From assembly GCA_014607495.2 (NCBI GenBank), contig CP053152.1, forward strand, positions 8,742,001-8,806,000: 64,000 nucleotides of DNA, given 5' to 3'. Positions 53,990 to 64,000 of this stretch are shown here, in pieces. The notes beneath the pieces are model-generated. The model ran no database searches, was not told where the DNA came from, and saw only the letters and a list, made by a program, of their open reading frames with translations. This DNA comes from Carposina sasakii (taxonomy: Eukaryota > Arthropoda > Insecta > Lepidoptera > Carposinidae). Position 1 is the stretch's first letter, and the number at the start of each line of letters is the position of its first letter. Position numbers and translations under genes: made by a program.

Positions 53990-54542
53990 GTGACATACTG
54001 TCTGGAAATTCGGCGGGAAATGCTGGAAGGGAGCGGGTATAATTTTCTTGTGAAAATTAAATTTATTTGTAAATGGCTTGCATGTGTCCGTAAAGTGATG
54101 TTTTCTGTTAGATAGTTATATTTTGTTTACTTTTGATGTGAATCTAGTGCGTAAGCTGAGTAAAACTTTAGTCAGAATGCAATCTCTTCATAAGCCAATG
54201 TAAGTTGTTTCTTTGTTTCTGCAATTCTTTTTGATCTTTACTAATTTTACACCCATTCTTGAGGATTTTTCCGAAGTTTTCATTCATCATCATTTTTTTC
54301 TTTTATTTATTTATTTAGGAATACCCACAATTGTTATACTTTTACATGATTGAATATCATTTAAATAATACAATTCCTGGTAGTGCACAATTAATTACGG
54401 GCAAACACAGCACGTACTAATACTAGTCAAAACATTTCAATATCATCCATCATAAATTCAGAAATCATCTACTAAAGACAATAGCTGTATGGGCTTAGTT
54501 CCCCTTGCCTTTCCTTCGGGATAAACTAAACAAAAAAAATAA
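53990..54542 (+). mobile_element. SINE-like repeat upstream of the right-hand gene, copy 1 (interrupted)
   Basis: GAGTGACAC at 53981-53989 and 54543-54551 may be its TSD. The body (ATTCGGCGGGAAATGCTGGA ... TTCGGGATAAACTAAACAAA) is interrupted at about 54293-54440 by a T-rich-started insert beginning TTTTATTTATTTATTTAGG. Confidence 0.78.
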
Positions 54543-54563
54543 GAGTGACACAGTGAGTGAGTG

Positions 54564-54965
54564 AAATTCGGCGGGAAAAGCTGGAAGGGTGCAGGTGTAA
54601 TTTTCTTGTGAAAATCAAAAATTATTTGTAAATGGCTTGCATGTGTCCGTAAAGTGATGTTTTCTGGTAGATAAGTTATATTTTGATTACTTGTGATGTG
54701 AATCTAGTGCGTGTGCATGGTTTTATACGCAGGTAAGCTGAGTAAAACTTTAGCCGGAATACGATCTCTTCATGGGCCCATATAAGTTGTTTCTGCAACA
54801 ATTTTTTACTAACTTTACACTTGTTCTTGAGGATTTTCCCGGCGTTTCCATTCATCATCATTATTATCATCCATTTACATTTATATAAAACATTTACTAA
54901 AGACAATGGCTGTATGGGCTTAGTTCTTCTTGCCTTTCCTTCGGGATAAACTAAACAAAAAAAAA
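54564..54965 (+). mobile_element. SINE-like repeat directly upstream of the right-hand gene, 11-bp TSD
   Basis: GTGAGTGAGTG at 54553-54563 and 54966-54976. Complete unit in the gene's orientation; poly(A) end is 193 bp from ATG 55159. Confidence 0.88.
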
Positions 54966-55158
54966 GTGAGTGAGTGTCGGTTGTTTGAGTTTTTCAAGAA
55001 GTGTAAACATGTTCTAAATATTATTTAGTTGAATTGATATTTTTATACAGTAGATATATTAAACTAAGGCTTTTGACTACTATACGTGAAATAATCTATG
55101 TCTGTAAATATTCACATGATGTAACTTAGCGTCGATCAAAAAAATGTGGTCTGTTTGA

Positions 55159-55264
55159 ATGTCTTCAATGGCTAGTGACGACAAAAGTTTGAGCAATCCG
55201 AACTTGGGGAGTGATAGTGGTTCTTTTAAGTCTAGTAAGAAACACAGCAATAATACTTATAATG
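55159..55264 (+). CDS. Unrecognised gene, first coding exon A
   Basis: Not recognised. ATG 55159 opens MSSMASDDKSLSNPNLGSDS then GSFKSSKKHSNNTYN and meets a strong GTAAGT donor in phase 1. Ser/Asn/Lys-rich with no domain. The next exon, 59662-59757, joins in frame across an intron that contains an F-box gene. Coding potential is inferred from codon sense, donor quality and phase agreement with exons at 59662, 60800 and 62145. Confidence 0.6.
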
Positions 55265-57030
55265 GTAAGTAATAAATATTTATTGAATATTCTATTACAA
55301 TCCTAAAGTCATAACCTCTGTGAAGCTTGTTAGGTACCAAGTACTAAAACTAATAAATGTCAGGTGTATACTAGATTGCATTAAGACTTGCCTAACTGGT
55401 TCAATAAAGAAGTTTTTTAACTGTGTAAATATTGTATAAGATGTAAATAATTAGTTAACAAAATGTTTATATTCCTACATATACTATTGTTTCAAGAATT
55501 TTAAAGCTGTTGATGATTAGTTATCAAGTGATATTAAAATTAAGGTCAGATTAATTAGTTCCGGTGAGATCCTGCTTTAAATGTATGACTCAATAAAAGC
55601 AATGGTATAACTATATATGTGTAACTCACTTGGAGGATAAGTATCAAAAACAGGTCCATATTGGCTCACCTAAATTTTTTCACCCCAAATTGCTATTCCT
55701 ACCGATTTGTAATCCGAATGATATCTTTTCCTAAAAATTGTACTCCTAAAGTTTTCAGTCATATATGTTGTAGTACTACAGACGATGTTCATAACACTCA
55801 TCTTTCCGAAAAGTTTAATTCATAATATCACTACTGTTAATTTGTTTAAACTCCTAATGTTGTTATTTATAAAGTTTTTATCCCTAAACATAATTTCCAT
55901 AATATTTTTTCCCATATGCAGTAAGAAAACAATAATTTAACCAGTGTAACAACAATTATATGTGAATGGATTGATTATGACATTTATTGCTTTTATGATT
56001 GTTATTTTAAACATTTGTGTTTGTTCTGTGTCGAAAGTGATGTAGGTATATTAATGTGAGAAATGCCCTAAAGTCGCTTCTGGCACTCGCGGGTCGCTTC
56101 GCTCCTCGCTAACTTAAGTGAATTTAATTATGTTATGTAAAAAAAATACCAAATTTGTAAAAGTTACACTAAATTAATAGATATGTAATGTTGATTATTA
56201 ATTATTATTAATATAAATAAAATAACAATCTAAATAAAAAAATATTATTTTGAATAATAGTGTAAAAGATGGTTATGTTGAGAAAATATAGGAAAATAAA
56301 TAATAGTATAATAGATGTTTATTGCTACTGACATTATGAAATTGAATGATTCGGAATTATGACCATTAGAAAGAGAAGCAGTTAGAAATTGCGATTGTTA
56401 GGATGAAAAATGTTAGGAAGAAAATTTTCGGAGTACCAATCATACTACGGAGTATCGGAGTAGAAATTTTAAGTGAACTTTGGCACACCCATCAAAAACT
56501 TATTTGGACACTAGAAAATGAAAATTATTTGATCTTTGGACCATGTATTGGTGCATATGTGTAGTTATTTAAATTTGAAAATAAATAGGGTGGTATGTCT
56601 CTTATTACAACTTTGAAACTAAATAAGCACAGTATAACAAGGTATTAATTCATGTTTCTGAAGATGACTGATCAAAATTAGACAGTTTAATGATATTTGT
56701 CATTAATTGTGGAATTTTTGTACTAACACAAAGTCGCCGTCGTTCGCTAGTCTTTTTTTGTTCTACTGTTTCCCTTAAATTTGCGAATTTTTATTCCCTT
56801 TTATTATGAAAAAGGTAACGAAGTATTATTTTTCTTGGATGTTTGATTGTATAAGTATGCCTTAGCAAAAAAAAAAATTGATTGACATTGACAGATTGCC
56901 TCCCGTGAATGACGTTTTGTTTCGCGATATTTTGCAATATTTTGCCTTTGTTTTTGTTATAATATTTGGAGATATTGGTAGGAGTAACTATAAATTCAAG
57001 ATTATATTCATTCCATTACAGAATTAAGAT

Positions 57031-57897
57031 ATGTTCGACGATGTTGTTTTTATTAGAAGAAAGTACCACGGAAAAGTTCCGCCGCTATTAGATGAAATCG
57101 TAAAGAATCTAATTTCTCAAAACATATCACAAGACAGTGCTCAAAAAGATTTTATGTTCATTTTAATTGTAATTTTAATGAAAGAAAATGGTTTTTTACC
57201 GCTGAACGACGAAATGGAGCCTGTGGATCCTGTAGATCTTGTGACTGTTCAACAGCTATCTAAATGGAAGTCAAACAATGGAATACTGCAAGCTACCTTT
57301 GTGATGACTGGGTTTAAAAATATTCATTTAAAATTAATTATGAGCACATTAGGTGCTACAGTACTTGTGAATTTGGTTATAAATGAGTTAAATTCTGAAA
57401 CATACTCAGTTTGTTTACCTTTGAGCCGATATGTGGCTTCCCCTCATGCATCTACAATACCAATGATATTTCGAAATTTAAAAAGTTTTTCAAGCAGTTT
57501 TAAGAACAAGATTTTAACACCTGTGAAGAGCAGAATTCTTAGGGAATATGGTTATGTTAGTGCCAGTTTATTAGGATTGCCTGATGAAGTTATTTGTAAA
57601 ATTGCACTACACTTGCCTGTTAAAGATGTGGCTGCACTTAGTAAAACATGTACTAATATAAATGTCTCAATGAACAGTGACAATCTGTGGCATAATTTGT
57701 GTAAAAGGGATTTTAGTAATTTACTTGAAAATGATAGGGATGATTGGAAAGCACAATATATTGAATTGTATGTTGTTCAAATGGAAAAGTTGTTACGACA
57801 GACTCGTCACGCTGGAGGTGCTTTGCATGACTTCATGGACTATTCTGACTATGTATCCCATATTGATAATCCTATGTGGGATGCAATGATAATTTGA
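57031..57897 (+). CDS. FBXO7: FBXO7-like F-box protein, intronless, nested
   Basis: Substrate adaptor of an SCF ubiquitin ligase; fly nutcracker and human FBXO7 bind the proteasome regulator PI31 through an FP domain. 288 aa in one exon, with in-frame TAA at 57025-57027 just before the ATG. FP-like domain about 36-170 (FMFILIVILMKENGFLPLN; TLGATVLVNLVINEL; MIFRNLKSFSSSFKNKIL). F-box about 179-227 (LLGLPDEVICKIALHLPVKD; DNLWHNLCKRDF), then DDWKAQY as in FBXO7 after its F-box. No N-terminal ubiquitin-like domain and no proline-rich C-terminus, so shorter than human FBXO7 (about 522 aa). A TTCCATTACAG acceptor-like site 10 bp upstream of the ATG may mark an untranslated 5' exon. Candidate poly(A) signal AATAAA at about 57952. 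Confidence 0.87.
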   Translation: MFDDVVFIRRKYHGKVPPLLDEIVKNLISQNISQDSAQKDFMFILIVILMKENGFLPLNDEMEPVDPVDLVTVQQLSKWKSNNGILQATFVMTGFKNIHLKLIMSTLGATVLVNLVINELNSETYSVCLPLSRYVASPHASTIPMIFRNLKSFSSSFKNKILTPVKSRILREYGYVSASLLGLPDEVICKIALHLPVKDVAALSKTCTNINVSMNSDNLWHNLCKRDFSNLLENDRDDWKAQYIELYVVQMEKLLRQTRHAGGALHDFMDYSDYVSHIDNPMWDAMII

Positions 57898-59661
57898 TGG
57901 TGAAAATTATTGTTTACATGCATTTACATGGGTAATAAACAATGTCTCTGAATAAATTTTAATATTTGCAAGATGTGAAAATTAATCAAGATAAATACTA
58001 CTTTGCTAGGACAGTTAAATATGTATCACATTCTTAACTTAATTCTCAGACAGGTTAATTTTATATTAAATGCATGCACTTAAATTAAATTTATAATAGG
58101 TTATGTGAATTGTGAATAAAATTGAAGATTTTAGAATGAAAAATGCTTATGTAATTTATGTATGTACCTACCTATTTGTATGTAAATTATTAAGTTATAC
58201 AATAAATAAGATATTTCAATATTTGTAAATATTTTTTATCTTACATATTTACTCTTTAGGTTTCCATAGTCAACATAGATATTTATTTTAATTAAAATAC
58301 TTAGTGCCTTTATCTGACTTTATCAGTTATCATTGAATCATAATCATCTTTATAAGTAACTATAAAGTATGACATCTTGATCATATTGGAGTATGGAGCA
58401 TGTTCTAAGTCTAAGTAATAACTAAAATATTAGTTATTTATTGGTTTTAAGCAAGTACTGTAACTTATAAACAAATTTTTGATACTTCATAATTCTATTT
58501 ACATTCTATCTATTAAAATTGCTATAAAAGAATACAATTCAATTTGTACTGGTTAAAATATTTAATACTAATAGCAGAGGCACTAAGTGACCATCACACA
58601 TCCATACTCTTTCCAGAAATCTTGCGGGTTTGGCATAAGTTAGGTCGAGAAGTGGAGGATGTTTGATATGATGTTATTCTAGATATGTGTTACTCAGTGT
58701 GACGGTTAAGGTTTAAAATAACTGACTGATCAACCACCGTCTTGACTCATTTGCACTATGCTCGACCCAATGCAAGTTTTATATGGTTAACCCTTAAATG
58801 GACAATGTTGTTTTTAAACAACATACTAAACATCACAGATAAAATTGACCTTCTTTTAATTTTGACAACTAGTTCTTATTTCTGAACGAATTTTGTACTT
58901 TTTTTTAATGTTGGCACTATCCAATATTTTTATGCATTGAAAATTCATGTCTAGATTTTATTTACTCATTTTTCCTAGACAGTAATACATGTCTATTACA
59001 CAAATATATTTTTTTAAAACGTGAAACAAAAATCGTCCATTTAAGGGTTAAGTAGGGCGTAAATAATAAATGTAATATTCACAAACAATAATCTCTAAGC
59101 ATCTTGTATCGTGAGCGCACTAGGCAACAATGCTTTAACATACATTAAAACCCCTGACGATGTTTATCTGCTGATGTACCTACCTATCCAGTGTGCTAAG
59201 GCTCAGCAGGCAGGCACGGCACACTGGTTTCTGGGTGCTTACCAACTTAGCGTCCACAGTAGAGACGCTTACAATGGGGCTAGCAAGAACCTCTGGATAG
59301 TTCGTAATGCTATAGTCACACTATCATATCATAGATTAAGATTTTGCTTGCAAGTCGATAGCGTTACGCGGAGGTAGACCTAAAAAGAGATCCATGCCTA
59401 GAGGGCTGTTGCCTTTGGGCTGTATATCAACCAGAAAGTACCACATGTCTGGGATGCAGTAGCTTCATTCTCTTGCCTAAGTTGATTGATGCAGCTGCAA
59501 ACCTAATTAGTGTGGTATCATGAAATAATGGTAGGAGTAATATAGTTGATAAAAGTTATGAGAGGTCAGTGGCATGACACAAATAAAATTATGTATAATT
59601 CTTAGCTATAATTATTTCTGGCTCTAATAGTCATACAAAAAAATATGGTCTTTGTTTTTAG
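57898..59661. other. 3' flank of the F-box gene and intron remainder
   Basis: AT-rich, several AATAAA hexamers; the 88-codon open frame at 59111-59377 looks like chance or repeat sequence and lacks splice context. Confidence 0.5.
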
Positions 59662-59757
59662 GCGACCATGGAGAGATTAACGTGGGCGGATCGATTGGCA
59701 AAGGCGGGCGCACAATGTCGGTACCGTTTGACTCTACCACAACTAATGGTGACCTGA
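59662..59757 (+). CDS. Unrecognised gene, internal cassette exon
   Basis: Acceptor TTTTTAG, donor GTGAGT, phase 1 on both sides, so it can be included or skipped without shifting frame. Joined to exon A it reads GDHGEINVGGSIGKGGRTMS then VPFDSTTTNGDL. Gly/Ser/Thr-rich, no domain recognised. Confidence 0.6.
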   Translation, partial: ATMERLTWADRLAKAGAQCRYRLTLPQLMVT

Positions 59758-60519
59758 GTGAGTATTACTTTGGAGTTTTTTTCAGAGGCTTTAATGGATA
59801 GGTAGGTTACTGATTGATTTAAACTTCAATTCTTTGTGTACAACTACATAGCCCGATATTTTTTGTTATCCAGTAAAAGCTATAATAAACTCCGCTCGCT
59901 TTCTGCGTTCAGTGTGTTGTAGGACCAACGTCGCGTATTTAGGTAGGTAACTTTTCTGTTATTAGAAAAAAATCTTTTTTACATGTTCAAGTAAGTATAA
60001 CTAATATAATGAGTTAGAGTTATTGAGCTGTAGTTTTCTTCGTTGGAACTACAAACCTACTTACGTTTTATGTCTTACTCAACTACTTTTACTACTGCAG
60101 TCAGTTATCTAATTCTGTCATGCATTATTTCTACCTTATTTTTATTTTGCCTTACATATATTTCTAGAAAAATGCCACTGCCAAGTTAAATATTTCGGAA
60201 ATAGAAATACTTGATACGAAAGATGTCCTAAGCAACACTCTTCAATGTCTTTACAAATTCTGTAATCTGCGGTGAAAATACAAAATCATCCGTTCTAGTG
60301 CCTACGCTTACATACAAATTAAAATGCATTTATGTACCTAACTTTATTCTTTGAAACGGTGTATTACCTGCATAACTTTTAGTTATTTAGTACAATCAGA
60401 AAAAGCGCAAGTAAAGGTCGACAGCTTAAAAACAACAATCATTCCGTAACAAAGAAAGACGACGTTTATGCAAAACCGGTCGAATCGCTTGTCGGAGAAT
60501 AAAATTCATCATGCATTTG

Positions 60520-60860
60520 GCTAGGTAGTATCTTTCGCGTTTGTGCGAGGGTCGCGATTCGAGCTGAGGCGCGGACATCGGGGTTCGGCACTGTAGGGAG
60601 AGGGATGCGCAGGGGATGCGCCGCGCAGCCTCCGCCGAGCGGCGCCGCTGTCGGTGACTCGGAGTGAGTAGTGAGGACCGGACGCGACGCCGAGCTCCCG
60701 GGACCGAGTGCTTGAGCTGATGGCCAGGAGCAGGTGAGCGGCGCCCTGGAGGGACCGCGGGCGCCACGAGACCGGCCGCCTTGGCGGTGCTACGGACCCA
60801 TGCTCACCCATAGCAGATCCGATGGCGATTTCCCCATATACACGAGAGGTGAGCGCGTCC
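60520..60860 (+). promoter_or_regulatory. GC-rich, CpG-dense island around an alternative first exon
   Basis: Sharp rise in GC and CpG (for example GGATGCGCCGCGCAGCCTCC) in otherwise AT-rich DNA, followed by an ATG exon with a GTGAGC donor. Consistent with a promoter and 5' UTR. Minus-strand open frames over it are composition shadows. Confidence 0.55.
60800..60848 (+). CDS. Unrecognised gene, alternative first coding exon B
   Basis: ATG 60800 codes MLTHSRSDGDFPIYTR plus one base before GTGAGC (phase 1), matching the phase of exons A and C. Downstream exons lie beyond the window or were not found. An alternative ATG at 60721 ends in phase 2 and does not fit. Confidence 0.45.
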
Positions 60861-62144
60861 CCTCTAGTATTGTGTTGTATTCTAAACACATGAAATTGTA
60901 CAATAATATGCGATCCCTGATGTCAAGCTTGCAGTAGGTACACACATGGTTGTACTCGGTCGTATCCTGTTCGGATACCGTTTATGAATTTAAAGGAAAT
61001 CATAACAATGATTGCGTTCCTTCCTAGCAGTAAATGTAGCTACGTATTTCTAAATTAGGGTATCGAATCGTTCGTGTAATTATAGAATTGATGTCAGTAA
61101 CACACAATAATGTGATATTTATTAACCTACAATGAAAAGGGCTCGCCTAGATACCTACATGCTGGCGACAGATTGTCGGATTACACAAGTTAGAGATTTG
61201 TATAAATCGATATCGCAGCGTGTTGTGTTTATCTCCATTAATTTCACTTGTTAGAGTATTTTTATTTTTCTTTTAAAAATGTTTTGTGATAACGTTGTAT
61301 CTAAATGTGTCGATTTTGAAATGCAGGCTTCATCGCGTACCTACATCATACGCGCCGTGTGATCCTAGCATGAAAACATGGTTGGCTAATTTTCTAGGAC
61401 AATAGGTTCTATTAATAAAGGGCTGTATACGCTTAATCTCACCTGTCTGTTTACATGGTCCATTTAAACCTTAGCCTGTGATCATTGGAGCAGGGTGGTT
61501 TTTATAGTAGCTCCTGCCTGACATTTAACGTACCCTTGCCTAGACTGCAGATTTTATTTTGTGATGTATACGATAAGTAAGTAGAAAATAATATATACTA
61601 AGTATCTCTTCTATACTGCGGAAATTAACGTAAAAACTACAAAAACAAGTTACCCCGTAGTGTTGCATATTAATTTTAGGAAAGCTACAATAAATATTTA
61701 TAATTATAAATAAATAAATAATTATTTTATAATAAATATTGTGTTATAAGCAACTAATGCATTAATTCGATTTCGCGAACATTACTAGACAAGTGCTTCC
61801 ACTGTAGTGTAGTAAAGGAAAAGTAGTGGGATGTAAGTACTTAAATTAGGATTATTAATTCAAACTGTTCAGTGTCCGTGCGAGTGTGTATGACGAAAGT
61901 GAGTGTGGTAAATTTTATGTATTAAAATTAGATTTATATCTAGCAATGGCAGGTTCTTTAGACATTCATGAACATAATATTGATAAGCATTCATCTAAGT
62001 TGATAAGCCTATCTCTAATCTTATCTAAGAAATATGTTATTATCTTTAGTTATTATTTGAATTTCATTTGATTAGGTCGTTGGATTTGTCTATAAAAATG
62101 TGTAGTGTTTGGTGTATGAATGTGAATGACTAATATGTGTCAAG

Positions 62145-62244
62145 ATGGATGACATGGCACTGAAGAAGAGTAAGAGCAAGCGACGACCTATAGACGATGA
62201 TACTATAAGTGACAGTGGAATTCTAGACAATGATGCGAGATCCT
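62145..62244 (+). CDS. Unrecognised gene, alternative first coding exon C
   Basis: ATG 62145, preceded by in-frame TGA 62127-62129, codes MDDMALKKSKSKRRPIDDDT then ISDSGILDNDARS plus one base, with a strong GTAAGT donor (phase 1). Basic KKSKSKRR cluster followed by an acidic stretch; no family recognised. Confidence 0.6.
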
Positions 62245-64000
62245 GTAAGTTTTTATATACATAATTAAAGTTTCTGCTACATACCATTCTTGTAGACAGA
62301 ACCGAAACATTTTCTAAACGATTCGTATCAAGCATTTCCAGTGATATGAAAATGTTTTTCCCAAATTTTAGGTATGCCCTCTAATTTTCTATTTCAATTC
62401 ATTTATGCTTTTATGTCTTTCCATTCTACTTACGACTTTTATCTTACTTAGGTTTAAAACGAGAGCCATTGCTTTTATTTTATTATATTATTTAAACTGA
62501 AGTTTGGTATACTATTTAACAAAGGTCAGTACCTCCAGTTGTAAAACCTCCATTATTTTCTTTTGAAAACTTGAGATACTAAATAGTCCTAAATTCCAAA
62601 AGTGTTAAGTTAGTAGGTCCATGTAATATCTATGTAATGGTTGGTATCTAATATTGAGGACGTAATAGGTTTCATAAAACAAAATCATTTAGCAATTTAA
62701 TTACATTATATAATTTTGCATATATCTACTACGAAATATTTACGTATGTTGATAATAATAAACGATATTTATTACATTTTATTTAACTGGGTATTTTATA
62801 TCTAGATAACATTTTTTAAAAATAAAAATCTACAAACTTAAACTTGAGATTTTATAACTATTACAGTAATCTGCTTAAACTTATATCACGATAACTATAT
62901 TGATAAATATACTTTGATAATTATAAAAATCCATCACTAAAAAATCAAAGTTTATTTACGTATCCAAAACGCTAGACATTAAAAAAACATTTGGCTGACA
63001 AGAGAAGTGCAAATTTCTTTTCTTTACGTACTTTATTACTTTTGTTTGACACCATAAATACAATCTCTGAATTAAATTGTATATTTCTCACATTATTCTT
63101 TGCTGTTTATTAAATAATGCCAAAAAGCTGAGACCCCCTTTAGGATAAATATATTATCATTTAAATCAGATTTAAATAAAGAAAATTTTAAGAAGTTAAA
63201 TGGCATATCAGCTAGGATAATTTTCGGATAATTATCAGATAAAAAATTATTTATCTTGTTGATTTCGAACCCTGATTTGTACCCTCTCGACATCCACATT
63301 CATCAAATTATTCTTCATTCTCGTCGGTCGGTACTCGGTACCGGTCTTCACTTCTTTCTAAAGAAACTTCACCAATTTGGTTTGTGTAGTTTGATCTAGC
63401 TGCTTTGCTGTTAATTCCTGCCTTTCTTTTGTTGGTCTCCTTCTAGCCATCCTCTCCATATGGTCAAACCGTCAAAGTATATACCTTAATACCTTTATCT
63501 ATCTTCTGGACCCAATAATTAGAGAGAGATATCGCAAAGTTCACACCCACCACATATTGTTATACTTGACGATCTCATCGACGAAATTTATTCTAATATT
63601 TTTCATGTTTCCGTTATCTTATTAGAAGGTGTACTCTTACATATCTTATCTACATAATAATAATAATGCATGTCTTATAAGGCGGATACGGTATTTGAAG
63701 TATAAAAAATAAAAGCTGTTGAGTTGTTTTAAAGAAATGGTTTTTGGAACAATCAAATTCTAATATATTTCAGTTTTACAACAATGAAGCAGGTAGAGAC
63801 AATTTTCATCATGCGTATTTTCTTCAAGATCCGAAGCTCTGCGAGCTCTTTGACTGCAAAGTAGGAGTGGTAGAGGTAGGTAGAAGACATATATGTAAAA
63901 AAAAATAGGACAAAAGAAAATTTAAAGAGAATTTGAGAGTCCCTATTGAATAGTACCATCTATTTTGCTGAAATAAAACATTCAGGTGGTAAATGGTGTA
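62245..64000. other. Intron of the right-hand gene, window edge
   Basis: AT-rich with no recognisable exon or repeat; the common 3' exons presumably lie to the right. Confidence 0.45.

Noticed and set aside
60426..60889. 113- and 122-codon minus-strand open frames
   Set aside because: Arg/Pro/Ser-rich low complexity expected from a CpG island; the exon signals are on the plus strand.
55159..62244. Assigning the right-hand gene to a named family
   Set aside because: Only low-complexity N-terminal exons are visible; no diagnostic domain.

Overview
This looks like a stretch of lepidopteran (moth or butterfly) nuclear DNA. It is AT-rich, with short GT-AG exons separated by long introns full of small non-autonomous transposons and SINE-like retroposons. 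The proteins match insect nutrient-signalling and ubiquitin-pathway families. There is nothing prokaryotic, no CRISPR array and no genuine tRNA or rRNA gene. All exon boundaries were read by hand from splice sites and reading phase.

Layout. (1) About 2.8-26.4 kb, minus strand: a complete 18-exon Mondo gene, the MondoA/ChREBP/Mio glucose-responsive bHLH-leucine-zipper factor, 928 aa in the shortest splice form. (2) 27-32.4 kb: intergenic, repeat-rich. (3) 32.45-33.96 kb, plus strand: a complete three-exon RPA-interacting protein gene (RPAIN, 206 aa). (4) 34-41.8 kb: a repeat-dominated gap. (5) 41.85-50.79 kb, minus strand: a complete nine-exon p70 ribosomal protein S6 kinase (S6K, 442 aa). (6) 55.16 kb to the right edge, plus strand: the 5' part of a gene I do not recognise, with at least three alternative first exons that all end in phase 1. 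An intronless FBXO7-like F-box gene (57.03-57.90 kb) lies in its first intron.

Mondo (sugar-responsive transcription) and S6K (TORC1 effector) both act in nutrient sensing, but nothing in the sequence shows that their proximity is functional.

The most interesting signals are these. One roughly 400-bp poly(A)-tailed SINE-like family lies just upstream of the start codon of all four spliced genes, always in the gene's own orientation. In Mondo exon 12 an 87-bp (29-codon) tandem repeat carries its own splice donor, giving three in-frame alternative donors. Mondo also has decayed copies of its terminal exon. Several insertions can be dated relative to each other from target-site duplications, including one SINE whose empty site survives in another repeat copy in this window.
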